Source: Sphingomonas glacialis
Lineage (GTDB): Bacteria > Pseudomonadota > Alphaproteobacteria > Sphingomonadales > Sphingomonadaceae
NCBI RefSeq assembly: GCF_014653575.1
Contig: NZ_BNAQ01000005.1
Coordinates: 1-64,000 of the forward strand
DNA: 64,000 nt
Direction: 5' to 3'
The stretch's first letter is position 1. Every line of letters starts with the position of its first letter. The notes under the pieces are model-generated. The model did not search any database and had not been told where the DNA came from. It saw only the letters and a list, made by a program, of their open reading frames with translations. Shown piece after piece: positions 1 through 8,915 of the stretch. Both the position numbers and the translations under genes were made by a program.

Positions 1-77
<77 letters not shown>

Positions 78-84
78 CCGCTAT

Positions 85-124
85 AAAACGACCATCGCCG
101 CCCTCACGGGCGGCGTTGTCGTTT
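85..124 (+). terminator. hairpin after tRNA-fMet
   Basis: An inverted repeat with two paired blocks: AACGAC (87-92) with GTCGTT (118-123), and GCCGCCC (97-103) with GGGCGGC (108-114) around a 4-nt loop. It lies 8 nt downstream of the tRNA and is followed by GTTTGTGG. It probably ends the tRNA transcript, although the T-run is weak. The remaining bases up to 376 hold no gene I can support. Confidence 0.55.
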
Positions 125-376
125 GTGGCAAACGCCATCAATTCGACACCTTCGCGACAACGTCCGCTTACGGGCCGTGTGCACCGTCCGAATGTATCGT
201 CACGCTCTCGATAAGCCCTGCCTGTATCTACGCCGCTTCGCCGTGGACCAACTCGTCGTAAAGCGTATCGGCCACGGCAACCTGATCCTGCAACCGGCAT
301 TCCCTGACAGGCGCGCGTCTGCGCGGTTCAGCGATCAAGGGGTGCGCGCAGACGGCCTAACGCGATAGCGTGGGTC

Positions 377-1276
377 ATGCCTTTTCCCAAAACCACGATT
401 CGTCACCTCAGCTATTTCGTCGCGCTGGCCGAAGCGGGCAGCTTCACGCGGGCGGCCGAGCGGATGGGCGTTTCCCAGCCGTCGCTCTCGCAACAGATCC
501 GCGCGCTCGAAACCATCATCGGCGCAGCGTTGTTCGATCGGGGAGGTCCCGCAATCCTTACCCCGCTGGGACGCGACTTGCTCGACCGGGCACGGCGCAT
601 CCTGCTCGATGTTGTCGATCTGGAAGATTTCAGGGCAAGTTCGGCCGATCCCTTGATCGGCACGATCCGGCTCGGCGTATCGCCGACGCTCGGCGCGTAT
701 CTTATGCCGGCGCTGGTCGCGCGGCTGCACCGCGAGCATCCCACGCTCCGTGTCCATGTCCGCGAGGGCCTGCCGACCGCACTCGCGACCGGACTTGCCA
801 CTGGCGTCCACGATCTGATCCTGGCGCAACTGCCCGTGACGGGCGGCGCGTTCCACAGCGAGCGCCTCTTTCGCGAACCTTTGTACGTCGCGATGGCGTC
901 CGATCATCCCCTCGTGGCAAAGACGATCATCGCACCATCCGATTTACGCGGCACCAGCCTGTTGACGCTGCAACCCGAATATCGGCTGGCCGAACAGGTC
1001 GCGGCGATCGCGATCGATGTGGGCGCCAACGTACTACGTGACTATGAGGGGACCAGCCTTGATGCGATCCGCCAGATGGCGGGCATGGGCATGGGCCTTG
1101 CCTTGCTGCCCGAACTCTACGTCCGCCAGGAAGTTCGCGAAGGCGACGACGTCGTCGTGCGGCCGATAAAGGGGAGCCGCTACTACAGAGATATCGGACT
1201 GCTGTGGCGACACGGTGCCGGGCGCGCACCGGCCTATGGCTTGATCGCCGGCTTGCTCCGCTCCGTCTTCTCATAG
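377..1276 (+). CDS. LysR family transcriptional regulator, OxyR-like, cysteine-free
   Basis: A 299-residue LysR-type DNA-binding regulator. The N-terminal winged helix (about residues 8-66) shows the family core FTRAAERMGVSQPSLSQQI, followed by a linker helix and a substrate-binding-like effector domain. The C-terminal half resembles OxyR, for example in GTSLDAIRQMAGMGMGLALLP. OxyR senses peroxide through a Cys199-Cys208 pair, but this protein contains no cysteine at all, so peroxide sensing by disulfide is unlikely and the inducer is unknown. The target may be the export operon that starts 88 bp downstream on the same strand; this is inference from position only. Confidence 0.88.
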   Translation: MPFPKTTIRHLSYFVALAEAGSFTRAAERMGVSQPSLSQQIRALETIIGAALFDRGGPAILTPLGRDLLDRARRILLDVVDLEDFRASSADPLIGTIRLGVSPTLGAYLMPALVARLHREHPTLRVHVREGLPTALATGLATGVHDLILAQLPVTGGAFHSERLFREPLYVAMASDHPLVAKTIIAPSDLRGTSLLTLQPEYRLAEQVAAIAIDVGANVLRDYEGTSLDAIRQMAGMGMGLALLPELYVRQEVREGDDVVVRPIKGSRYYRDIGLLWRHGAGRAPAYGLIAGLLRSVFS

Positions 1277-1364
1277 GAGATTCCTATTGATATCATAAGC
1301 TGCGCTGCATTGTCCTAATGCCGGCAATCGAAGATACTCGGCTTCGATTATACGCGAGGGGCAC

Positions 1365-3050
1365 ATGGCGGTCGAACACATCGGATGGCGTTCAGCGCTC
1401 GGGTGGCTGGCAGAGATTGTCGGGCCTGACATGGCGTACGTCCGTCTCACGATGGTCTACGGCGTCGCGATCAGCCTGTTGTCGCTCGCCACGCCGATCT
1501 CGGTGCAGCTGCTGATCAACAGCGTCGCCTACACCGCGATGCCAGCACCGTTATGGACGCTGGCGGGGCTGTTGCTCGGGCTGCTGATGGTGGTCGCGGG
1601 GCTCAGCGCCATGCGGTTCTGGATGATGGCGCTGTTCGAGCGTCGGCTGTTCGCGCGGATCGTCGCCGAGATCACCGTCCGCGCGGTCCATGCCCAGAAC
1701 CCGTTCTTCGCCGACCAGAATCGCGGCGACCTGTTCAATCGCTATTTCGACCTCGTCATCGTGCAGAAAGCGGTGCCGAGCCTGGTCATCGGCGCGTTTA
1801 CGATCATCCTGCAATCGGCGGTGGGCCTCATCGTCACCAGCTTCTACCATCCCTTCTTCCTTGCCTTCAACGCGATCCTCCTGCTCATCATTCTAGCGAT
1901 CTGGCTGATCTGGTCGCGTGGCTCGATCCGCTCGGCGGTCGCGCTGAGCCACGCCAAGCACGACGCCGCGCGCTGGCTCGAAAGCGTCGGCGGGTCGAAC
2001 GGCTTCTACAAGTCGAGCCGCCATTTCGATTTCGCGATGGACCGTTCGGAAGCCGTCACCGCCACCTATGTCGATCGCCATCGCCGCTATTTCCGTTACA
2101 GCTTCACGCAGACGGTCGCCTTCCTGCTCCTCTATGCCTTTGCCAGCGCGGCGCTGCTTGCGCTGGGCGGCACCCTCATTTTGAGCGGAGAGTTGTCGAT
2201 CGGACAGCTGGTTGCGGCGGAGCTGATCCTGGGCGGCGTGTTCTACGGCGTGTCGCAGCTCGGCTGGTATCTCGACACGCTCTACGATCTGGTGGCGAGC
2301 GCGGAGGAATTGTCGCTGCTCTACGCGATACCGCAGGAGAGCGCGGTCGTCGCGGTGGGGCAGTCGCCCGGCGACGGTGCGGTGCGGCTCGACCGTGTCG
2401 TGATCGAGGGCGCGCGCTTCGATTTCGAGCTCGCGGCGGGCGAACAGCTCGTCACGCGGGCCGACGGGGGTGCCGAACGGTTGTTGGCGATGGTTCTCAA
2501 ACGCCACGTGATTCCCGAGCGCGGCCTGGTCACTGTCGGTGGTGCCGACATGGCGACGTTCGACATGTATCGGCTGCGATCCGAGGTCATGGTGCTCGAC
2601 CGGCCGAGCATCGTCGAGGTCACGATCCGCGAGTATCTGACTCTCGCTGCGGCTGCGTCGACATCCACCGTCATGCTCGACGCGCTGGAGACGGTCGGCT
2701 TGCGCGACCGCATCGCCGGGCTGCCGCACGGCCTCGATACCCCGCTGGCGGCATCGGGCTATCCGCTGTCGATCGGCGAGGTCATGGCGCTGAAGCTCGC
2801 CAATGCGCTGCTGGTGCGCCCGCACGTCCTGATGCTGGCGCAGCTCTACGATCTGATCCCGACGAGCCGCCTGGCCGAGGTGCTGCGCCAGCTCAAGGCG
2901 GCCGGTACGACGGTCTTGCTGTGCACGGGGCGGCCCGAGGATATCGCGCTCGACGGCTGGTTCCATCTCGAACCCGATCGGCAGCGACGCTTCGACAATT
3001 GTGCAGCGCTGGTCGCCGCGACCCAACAGGGAGCCGGCAATGCCGTATAA
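1365..3050 (+). CDS. ABC exporter-like membrane protein with degenerate ATPase domain
   Basis: A 561-residue protein with the architecture of a type I ABC exporter: a transmembrane domain of about six helices (residues about 20-320) and a C-terminal nucleotide-binding-like domain (about 340-550). The fold is recognisable, but the ATPase motifs are gone. The Walker A segment reads GEQLVTRADGGAERLL (from residue 359) with no GK[ST]. The signature is LSIGE (468-472) instead of LSGGQ. Walker B is VLMLAQ with Asp-Glu replaced by Ala492-Gln493, and the H-loop His is Gly in TVLLCTGRPEDI. GAGGGG at 1356-1361 is the ribosome site. It overlaps the HlyD gene by 11 bp and heads an ABC-HlyD-TolC operon. 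ATP hydrolysis by this subunit is unlikely. Confidence 0.85.
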   Translation: MAVEHIGWRSALGWLAEIVGPDMAYVRLTMVYGVAISLLSLATPISVQLLINSVAYTAMPAPLWTLAGLLLGLLMVVAGLSAMRFWMMALFERRLFARIVAEITVRAVHAQNPFFADQNRGDLFNRYFDLVIVQKAVPSLVIGAFTIILQSAVGLIVTSFYHPFFLAFNAILLLIILAIWLIWSRGSIRSAVALSHAKHDAARWLESVGGSNGFYKSSRHFDFAMDRSEAVTATYVDRHRRYFRYSFTQTVAFLLLYAFASAALLALGGTLILSGELSIGQLVAAELILGGVFYGVSQLGWYLDTLYDLVASAEELSLLYAIPQESAVVAVGQSPGDGAVRLDRVVIEGARFDFELAAGEQLVTRADGGAERLLAMVLKRHVIPERGLVTVGGADMATFDMYRLRSEVMVLDRPSIVEVTIREYLTLAAAASTSTVMLDALETVGLRDRIAGLPHGLDTPLAASGYPLSIGEVMALKLANALLVRPHVLMLAQLYDLIPTSRLAEVLRQLKAAGTTVLLCTGRPEDIALDGWFHLEPDRQRRFDNCAALVAATQQGAGNAV

Positions 3051-4131
3051 GCCCGATCGCCTCGCGCATTTCCAGACGCTTGCCGCAATGCGCGCGCCGA
3101 AGGTGGCGTCGGCCGTGGCGTGGATGCTCGTGCTGGGCATCGCGATCGCCGCGGCGATCATGGCGCTGGTCCCCTGGGTGCAGACCGCCAACGGCACGGG
3201 GCAAGTCGTCGCGCTCGATCCCGGCGACCGGCAGCAACCGGTGACCGCGCTGGTTCCGGGCAAGGTCGAGCGCTGGTACGTTCAGGACGGCCAGCACGTC
3301 GCGCGCGGCGATCCGATCGCACGCGTCGTCGATCTCGACCCAGACCTGCTCGCGCGCCTGGCAGCCGAACGCGCGCAGGTGCAGGCCGAGATCGCCGCGA
3401 TCCAGCAAAGCCGCGCGGTCGCCGGAATCGATGTTGCGCGCACCGGGCAGTTGCTCGCCGAGGGGCTCGCCGCCCGCCGCGATTACGAGCAGACGCAGAT
3501 CAAGGTCGCCGACGCCGGCGCCAAGCTCGCCGAAGCGCGCGCCAAACTCAACCGGATCGATATCCAGCTCAGGCGGCAGTCGGCGCAACTCGTCCGCGCC
3601 CCGCGCGACGGCCGCGTCCAGCAATTGAATGCCGCGAGCGGCAGCGCGCTGGTATCGCCCGGCACGGTGCTGGCGGTGATCGCGCCCGAGCGCGTCGAGC
3701 GCGCGGTCGAGCTGTACGTCGATGGTCGCGACATGCCGCTGATCCGCCCCGGTCGTCCGGTGCGGCTCGAGTTCGAGGGTTGGCCCGCAATCCAGTTCAG
3801 TGGCTGGCCATCGGTCGCGCAAGGCATGTTCGACGGGCGCGTTCGCATGATCGATCCCAATGCCGCCCCCGACGGCGCCTTCCGCATCCTTGTCGAACCG
3901 CGACCCGGCAAACCGGCTTGGCCAACCGGCACCTTCGTCCGCCCAGGCGGAAAAGTGCGCGGTTGGGTGCAGGGCGAAACCGTCCTCGTCGGCTACGAAG
4001 TGTGGCGACAGCTTAACGACTTTCCGCTGGAATTCGGTCAGCGCGGCGCGGCGTCCGGCAAGGCGCAACCCAAGCCGCCCGCAAAGCCCAGCGTCGACGA
4101 AACCGGCAAGGACGCGGAGGCAAAGAAGTGA
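3040..4131 (+). CDS. HlyD family periplasmic adaptor protein
   Basis: A 363-residue membrane fusion protein that would bridge the inner-membrane ABC protein to the TolC-like channel. One N-terminal transmembrane helix (about residues 22-46) is followed by a lipoyl/barrel-sandwich half motif (VTALVPGKVERWYVQDGQ), a predicted alpha-helical hairpin (about 105-185), the returning lipoyl half (LVRAPRDGRVQQL) and a beta-barrel region. The Lys/Pro-rich tail is probably disordered. The start at 3040 is chosen because it follows a GGGAG site and gives the translational overlap with the upstream gene; an in-frame ATG at 3001 lies deep inside that gene. Confidence 0.88.
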   Translation: MPYKPDRLAHFQTLAAMRAPKVASAVAWMLVLGIAIAAAIMALVPWVQTANGTGQVVALDPGDRQQPVTALVPGKVERWYVQDGQHVARGDPIARVVDLDPDLLARLAAERAQVQAEIAAIQQSRAVAGIDVARTGQLLAEGLAARRDYEQTQIKVADAGAKLAEARAKLNRIDIQLRRQSAQLVRAPRDGRVQQLNAASGSALVSPGTVLAVIAPERVERAVELYVDGRDMPLIRPGRPVRLEFEGWPAIQFSGWPSVAQGMFDGRVRMIDPNAAPDGAFRILVEPRPGKPAWPTGTFVRPGGKVRGWVQGETVLVGYEVWRQLNDFPLEFGQRGAASGKAQPKPPAKPSVDETGKDAEAKK

Positions 4132-5546
4132 CGCGTGTGATCGCCCTGCTGCGCATCGTCCCGCTGCTCTTCATGCTGTGGTCTGGCGTCGCATCGGCGC
4201 AGGGCGCGCCACTGACGCTCGACGAGGTGCTGCGCTCCTCCGCGCGGTCCGCGCCGCAGATCGTAGAGGCGCTGGCACGGGTGCGTCAGGCGGATGGGCG
4301 CGCGCTTTCCGCCGAGGGCGCGTTCGACACCGTGTTCGACGTGGATGCGCGGTCGCGCGTCGCGGGCTATTATGACGGCACCGTCGTTGAAGCGCGCGCG
4401 ACACGACCGCTCACCGGCAATGGCGGTTACGTCTATGGCGGCTATCGCGCGTCGCGCGGCACTTTTCCTGTGTATGAGGACCAGGCCTATACCAACCGGC
4501 TCGGCGAGGCGAAGGTCGGCGCGCTGTTTGCGCTGCTGCGCGACCGCGTGATCGACGAACGCCGCACCCGGCGCAGCATCGCCGGCACCGATATCGACGT
4601 CGCGCGGTTCGAATCGGACATGGTTGCGATCGGCGTCCAGCGCCGCGCAGTCGATGCCTATCAAGCCTGGGTCGCGGCCGGCTTGCGCATGCGCGCCTAT
4701 CGCGATCTGCTGCACCTCGCGGAGCGCCGCCGCAGCGCTATCGGCCGGCTGGTGACGCTCGGCGCGCGTCCCGACATCCTGCTCGTCGAGAACGATCAGA
4801 ATCTCGTGCGGCGACGTGCGCTAGCGGTTCGTGCGGAACAGGACGTTGCGGGCGCGGCCAATGCGCTGTCGCTCTATCTGCGCGACGAAGCGGGGGCGCC
4901 CGTGACGGTTTCGGAGGATCGCCTGCCGGAGGATGCCGGCGCGCTGGCCGCGCTTTCTATCGCCACGACGCGCGCGGGACCGGTCGAGAGGCCCGACTAC
5001 CGCGCGGTGCTCGCGCGGATCGACCAGGCGACGTCGCGGCTGGCCCTGGCGGAAAACGATCTGTCGCCTCGGCTCGACCTGCGCGGCGAAGTCGGCAAGG
5101 ATGTCGGGTCGGTCGGTCTGGGCGGCCCGAGCAGGACGCCGCTTGAGTCTGCCGTCGGTTTCCGGTTCAGCGTGCCGCTGCAGAACCGCGCCGCCAAGGG
5201 CCGTGTCGCCGAAGCCCGCGCCGAGATCGAGGCGCTCGGCCAGCGCAGCCGCTTTCTCCGCGACCAGATTACCGTCGAGGTTCAGGGGATCGTCATCGCG
5301 GTCGGTGCCGCCGAGCGGCTGGCCGCGATTGCCGACGAGGAGCGTCAGCTAGCCGAACGCCTGGCGACGGCCGAGCGCCGTCGGTTCGAGCTTGGATCGG
5401 CCGAATTCTTCCTGGTCAACCAGCGCGAGGAAACCGCGACCGACGCGCGCGTGCGTCTGGTCGACGCCCAGGCGCGGATCGCGTCTGCTCGCGCCGAATT
5501 GGCTGCGGCGACCGCCGATCGCGAAGCGTTGCAGCTCATCCGCTGA
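4128..5546 (+). CDS. TolC family outer membrane efflux protein
   Basis: A 472-residue protein with an N-terminal signal peptide ending near VASAQG and the alternating long helical repeats of the outer membrane efflux protein family (LTLDEVLRSSARSAPQIVEA at the N terminus, and long Ala/Glu/Arg-rich coiled segments in both halves). It would form the outer membrane channel of the tripartite exporter. It starts with GTG in a 4-bp GTGA overlap with the HlyD stop, so the three proteins are translationally coupled. The transported substrate cannot be read from the sequence. Confidence 0.86.
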   Translation: MTRVIALLRIVPLLFMLWSGVASAQGAPLTLDEVLRSSARSAPQIVEALARVRQADGRALSAEGAFDTVFDVDARSRVAGYYDGTVVEARATRPLTGNGGYVYGGYRASRGTFPVYEDQAYTNRLGEAKVGALFALLRDRVIDERRTRRSIAGTDIDVARFESDMVAIGVQRRAVDAYQAWVAAGLRMRAYRDLLHLAERRRSAIGRLVTLGARPDILLVENDQNLVRRRALAVRAEQDVAGAANALSLYLRDEAGAPVTVSEDRLPEDAGALAALSIATTRAGPVERPDYRAVLARIDQATSRLALAENDLSPRLDLRGEVGKDVGSVGLGGPSRTPLESAVGFRFSVPLQNRAAKGRVAEARAEIEALGQRSRFLRDQITVEVQGIVIAVGAAERLAAIADEERQLAERLATAERRRFELGSAEFFLVNQREETATDARVRLVDAQARIASARAELAAATADREALQLIR

Positions 5547-5674
5547 TCGCACTTGCGCGCACAGCAACCTCGAGAAACCCTGTCGGACCTTCAAGGCCGA
5601 TTGCCGCTGAAGTTTCCCTCTTGAAAGCGTCCGCTATGGGCGTGGGCTACCGATCTTCGCGCGGCCGGTCGAAG

Positions 5675-7396
5675 TTACGGTTTCAGGCACCCCTCGGTTC
5701 GAAAGAGATTTTGCAGTGCATCAAATCTCCGCTCGCTACCGATAACGTTGAGGCCGAAGCCGAGTTTGTGCATTTCGGGCCAGTCGACCACACTGACCGC
5801 ACCACGGCGGCAGAGCGCGACCGCCATTTCGCGGTTCAGGGCATGGCTGGCGAAGCGCAACGGGCGGTTGGTAAGATCCGGGTCCGTCCCGACTTGATCC
5901 ACCGCGCTTATCGCCCAGCGCCCGTCGCTGGTTGATCTTGGCGGATCTGTATTGATCACCACAAAGTCGCTTTGCTTCGTCGAGATGAAACGATCGAGCC
6001 GCACTTGCGGCTCCGCGAACCACCGCGCATGGAGCATTAGGATCGGCATCGCCGGCACCAGCGTCAGCACGCTCAATAGGATGACCATACCGTCGGTCCG
6101 CTGCGGCGCTTTCGCAGCCAGCTGCTGATAGCCCAGCCCCGCGAGCAGCGCGAAGCTGCCGAGATAGGGGTGCAGATAGCGATATCCCCAGCCGTGACCC
6201 TGGTACGGCAGGGTGAATCCTACGAACAACAGCCAGATCGCGATCCCGAGAAGCATCGGCGCGGCCAGTCCGCCACGTCGGGCGACGGGCACCGCCGCCA
6301 CGATGAGCGGGAGCAGCGCCAGGTTCTGCCAGGCGACGAAGCGCAGCATGTTCAGCATCATCCATGACAACGTCAGCGGATCGCGAACCAGGAGCAGCGG
6401 TATGACCTTGTCGAGGAACCGGCTGCCACTCGGGTCCGGATGCGCGGATGCGCCAGTTTGCAACGCCGCAATCAACGGAAACCCGATCCACCACGCGGCA
6501 ATTGCGCAATAGGCAGCGCAGTACAGCAGCCACAGCCGCCATCTGCCCAGCCGGAGGTGCCAGACAATGAACGGCGCGACAAAGAACAGGTGGAACACCA
6601 GTTGGTGGAGCCCGGTCGCGAGAAACCCGATCGCGATCGCGCCGGCATGACCCCAACGACCGCCGCGCAGAAACGCGGCCAGCCAGATCAGGTTCAACGC
6701 CATGTGGCCCGTCATCGCATAGGTGGTCATCGCGTTGACGAGCATCTGGCTCGAGGTGAAATAGACGATCAGCGTGACCCAGATCGCTCGGTTATCTGCG
6801 CCGAACAAGCGCTTGGCGAGATCGAGCAGCGCCACCGCGCCGAACACCACCAATGCGGGGTTGTAGAACACCGGGTCGGCGATCTTGGAAAAGGCGAGCC
6901 GCAACAGCGCGTTGACCGGCAAATAGCCGGAGACCATTGCGGTCGGCGATTCCGCGTTCAGGAGGAATGCGGGCACCAGCGCACCCGCAAAAGGTCGCCA
7001 CTGCGGGGCTAAGGGAGCTGCGAGCCGCCCCTTGTCATAGACCTGCATGTCAAAAACGACCATGCGCTCGTCGCCCGAGATCGGAAAATCAAAGAGCAGG
7101 GCGTAGGCGCCCCAGCCAAGCACCAGTGCGATGATGACACTGGCGACCAGAACGACCCGCACGCTCGGTGCTCGATCCGGCAGGCGCCATGCGGGGGCGA
7201 AACGCTGGAGGATGAAAAGCAGGACTGGCAGCGCGAGCAGGATGGCGATGTCCTGCGTCTGCACTTGGTACAGTGTGAAAAGATTGCCGGTCGTCGTCGC
7301 CGCACGCGCGACCAGCGGAAGCAGCATGAGCGCAGCGAGGTCCAGCGATCCAAGCGGTTTTGGCTGTCGCTTGGGCGCACCGATCATAGTCTGCAT
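5675..7396 (-). CDS. polytopic membrane protein, possible GT-C type glycosyltransferase
   Basis: A 573-residue integral membrane protein with about 11-13 hydrophobic segments and a C-terminal soluble part of roughly 120 residues. An acidic loop after an early helix (FDFPISGDERMVVFDMQVYD) recalls the first periplasmic loop of GT-C glycosyltransferases that use polyprenyl-phosphate sugars, but I see no family-defining motif. It sits among glycosyltransferase and nucleotide-sugar genes, so a role in surface glycan assembly is likely. The start at 7396 is preferred because AGGA lies 8 nt upstream; an in-frame ATG at 7456 would add 20 residues. Confidence 0.65.
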   Translation of the reverse strand: MQTMIGAPKRQPKPLGSLDLAALMLLPLVARAATTTGNLFTLYQVQTQDIAILLALPVLLFILQRFAPAWRLPDRAPSVRVVLVASVIIALVLGWGAYALLFDFPISGDERMVVFDMQVYDKGRLAAPLAPQWRPFAGALVPAFLLNAESPTAMVSGYLPVNALLRLAFSKIADPVFYNPALVVFGAVALLDLAKRLFGADNRAIWVTLIVYFTSSQMLVNAMTTYAMTGHMALNLIWLAAFLRGGRWGHAGAIAIGFLATGLHQLVFHLFFVAPFIVWHLRLGRWRLWLLYCAAYCAIAAWWIGFPLIAALQTGASAHPDPSGSRFLDKVIPLLLVRDPLTLSWMMLNMLRFVAWQNLALLPLIVAAVPVARRGGLAAPMLLGIAIWLLFVGFTLPYQGHGWGYRYLHPYLGSFALLAGLGYQQLAAKAPQRTDGMVILLSVLTLVPAMPILMLHARWFAEPQVRLDRFISTKQSDFVVINTDPPRSTSDGRWAISAVDQVGTDPDLTNRPLRFASHALNREMAVALCRRGAVSVVDWPEMHKLGFGLNVIGSERRFDALQNLFRTEGCLKP

Positions 7397-7597
7397 CGAA
7401 GTTCCTGACACGGTGGCGTGGCCGATCGACCAGGGAAAGCCAAACGACGCGTTCACCCTGTCCGAGCAGCGTTGGGTTAGTCAAATGTCGGGAGAAGCAA
7501 TAGCGGCGACGTCGATTGCGGCCGGCCGTCCGACCATGCGGTAGCGGTTGATTAACCATTGTCCGCTAGCCCGAGATGAGCGCAGCGGAGGCCATGC

Positions 7598-8866
7598 ATG
7601 TTCGTTCAACGGTTCGACAAGACGCTCCCGCCAGCCGCCATGCCGCTTGCGATCTCGATCGTGATGCCGTGCCTCAACGAAGCGATCAGCTTGCCGCACT
7701 GCATCGCCAATGCGCGTGACGCGTTGAACACGATCGAGCGCGAGTTCGGGATCAGCGGCGAGATCCTCATCGCCGACAACGGCTCGACCGATGGCAGCCA
7801 GGCGATCGCGGCCGCGTGCGGTGCGCGCGTCGTGGCGATTGCGGAGCGCGGCTACGGTGCGGCGATCATCGGCGGCGGGCACGCCGCCTTCGGTGACTAT
7901 CTCCTCATCGGCGATGCCGACGGCAGCTATGATTTTGCCGATGGCGTCGCGATGATCGCGCGTCTCCTGGCGGGCGCCGACCTGTGCATGGGATCGCGCT
8001 TCGCCGGCGGCATCGCACCGGGCGCGATGCCCTGGAAGAACCGCTATATCGGCAACCCGCTGCTCACCGGTGTGCTCAACCTGCTGTTCCGCTCGGGCAT
8101 CGAGGATGCGCATTGCGGGCTGCGCGCCATTCGCCGCGATGTGTTCGTTGCGCTGGGCCTGACCGGGGCGGGCATGGAATTCGCCAGCGAAATGGTCGTC
8201 AAAGCCAGCCTCAAGCGAATCCGTATCGAACAGACGCCGGCGACCCTGTCGGTCGATCTGCGTGACCGTGCGCCGCATCTGCGCCCGTGGCGCGACGGGT
8301 GGCGGCATCTGCGCTATTTGCTGATGCTTAGCCCGACATGGCTGTTCGGGATTCCAGCCCTCGCGGCGATGGGCGTCGCGACGGTCATCCTCGCCATAGC
8401 GCTCGCGCATATGCTGGGACTTCTCCCCGGGACGGGTGCGTTCGGCACAAGCTGGTCGCTCGTTGCCGGATTCCTGTTCTGCATCGGGCATCTTTCGGCC
8501 GTCATGGCCGCCGCGACGCATCTTCACAGCGTCAACGAGGGGTATCGGCGCATGCCGAAGATCGTGCGCCGTTATGCTCGGCTGCTGACATTGGAGACGA
8601 TGCTGATCACCGGTGCTGCGTTGCTGCTCGTATCGGGGTGCGGGCTCGGCGCGGTCGCGTGGGAGTGGTCCAACGGCGACTTTGCCGCGCTGTCCACACC
8701 GCTGCCGCTGATCCTCGCGTGCGTGCTGGGCGCGACCGGGCTGCAGACGATCATCGGCGGCTTCCTGCTGGCGATTATCGCCGGGCACGAAGCGCGCTTC
8801 GTCGCAACGGCGCGCCAGGACGCGCGTGTCGCAAGCGCCGTCCCGATCGACCGGATCGCGGCATGA
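7598..8866 (+). CDS. GT2 family glycosyltransferase with C-terminal membrane segments
   Basis: A 422-residue enzyme of the dolichol/undecaprenyl-phosphate sugar synthase type. The GT-A domain (about residues 18-240) starts with ISIVMPCLNEAISLP, contains the nucleotide-binding NGSTDGS and the metal-binding DADGSYDF (DxD), and shows the typical DAHCGLRAIRRDVF segment. About four hydrophobic helices follow (about 247-400). Such proteins charge a polyprenyl phosphate with one sugar for later transfer outside the membrane, often with a GtrA-type flippase, and one is encoded at 13499-13882. GCGGAGG just upstream supports the start. It is divergent from the membrane protein at 5675-7396. Confidence 0.85.
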   Translation: MFVQRFDKTLPPAAMPLAISIVMPCLNEAISLPHCIANARDALNTIEREFGISGEILIADNGSTDGSQAIAAACGARVVAIAERGYGAAIIGGGHAAFGDYLLIGDADGSYDFADGVAMIARLLAGADLCMGSRFAGGIAPGAMPWKNRYIGNPLLTGVLNLLFRSGIEDAHCGLRAIRRDVFVALGLTGAGMEFASEMVVKASLKRIRIEQTPATLSVDLRDRAPHLRPWRDGWRHLRYLLMLSPTWLFGIPALAAMGVATVILAIALAHMLGLLPGTGAFGTSWSLVAGFLFCIGHLSAVMAAATHLHSVNEGYRRMPKIVRRYARLLTLETMLITGAALLLVSGCGLGAVAWEWSNGDFAALSTPLPLILACVLGATGLQTIIGGFLLAIIAGHEARFVATARQDARVASAVPIDRIAA

Positions 8867-8915
8867 CGATCCCGATCGCGACGCTCGGCCTCGGCTGACG
8901 GCGGAAGCCGGCGCG

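Noticed and set aside
1365..3050. ABC gene as a frameshifted pseudogene
   Set aside because: The frame is continuous from a good ribosome site to the overlapping stop, membrane helices are intact and the downstream genes are translationally coupled; only the ATPase motifs differ.
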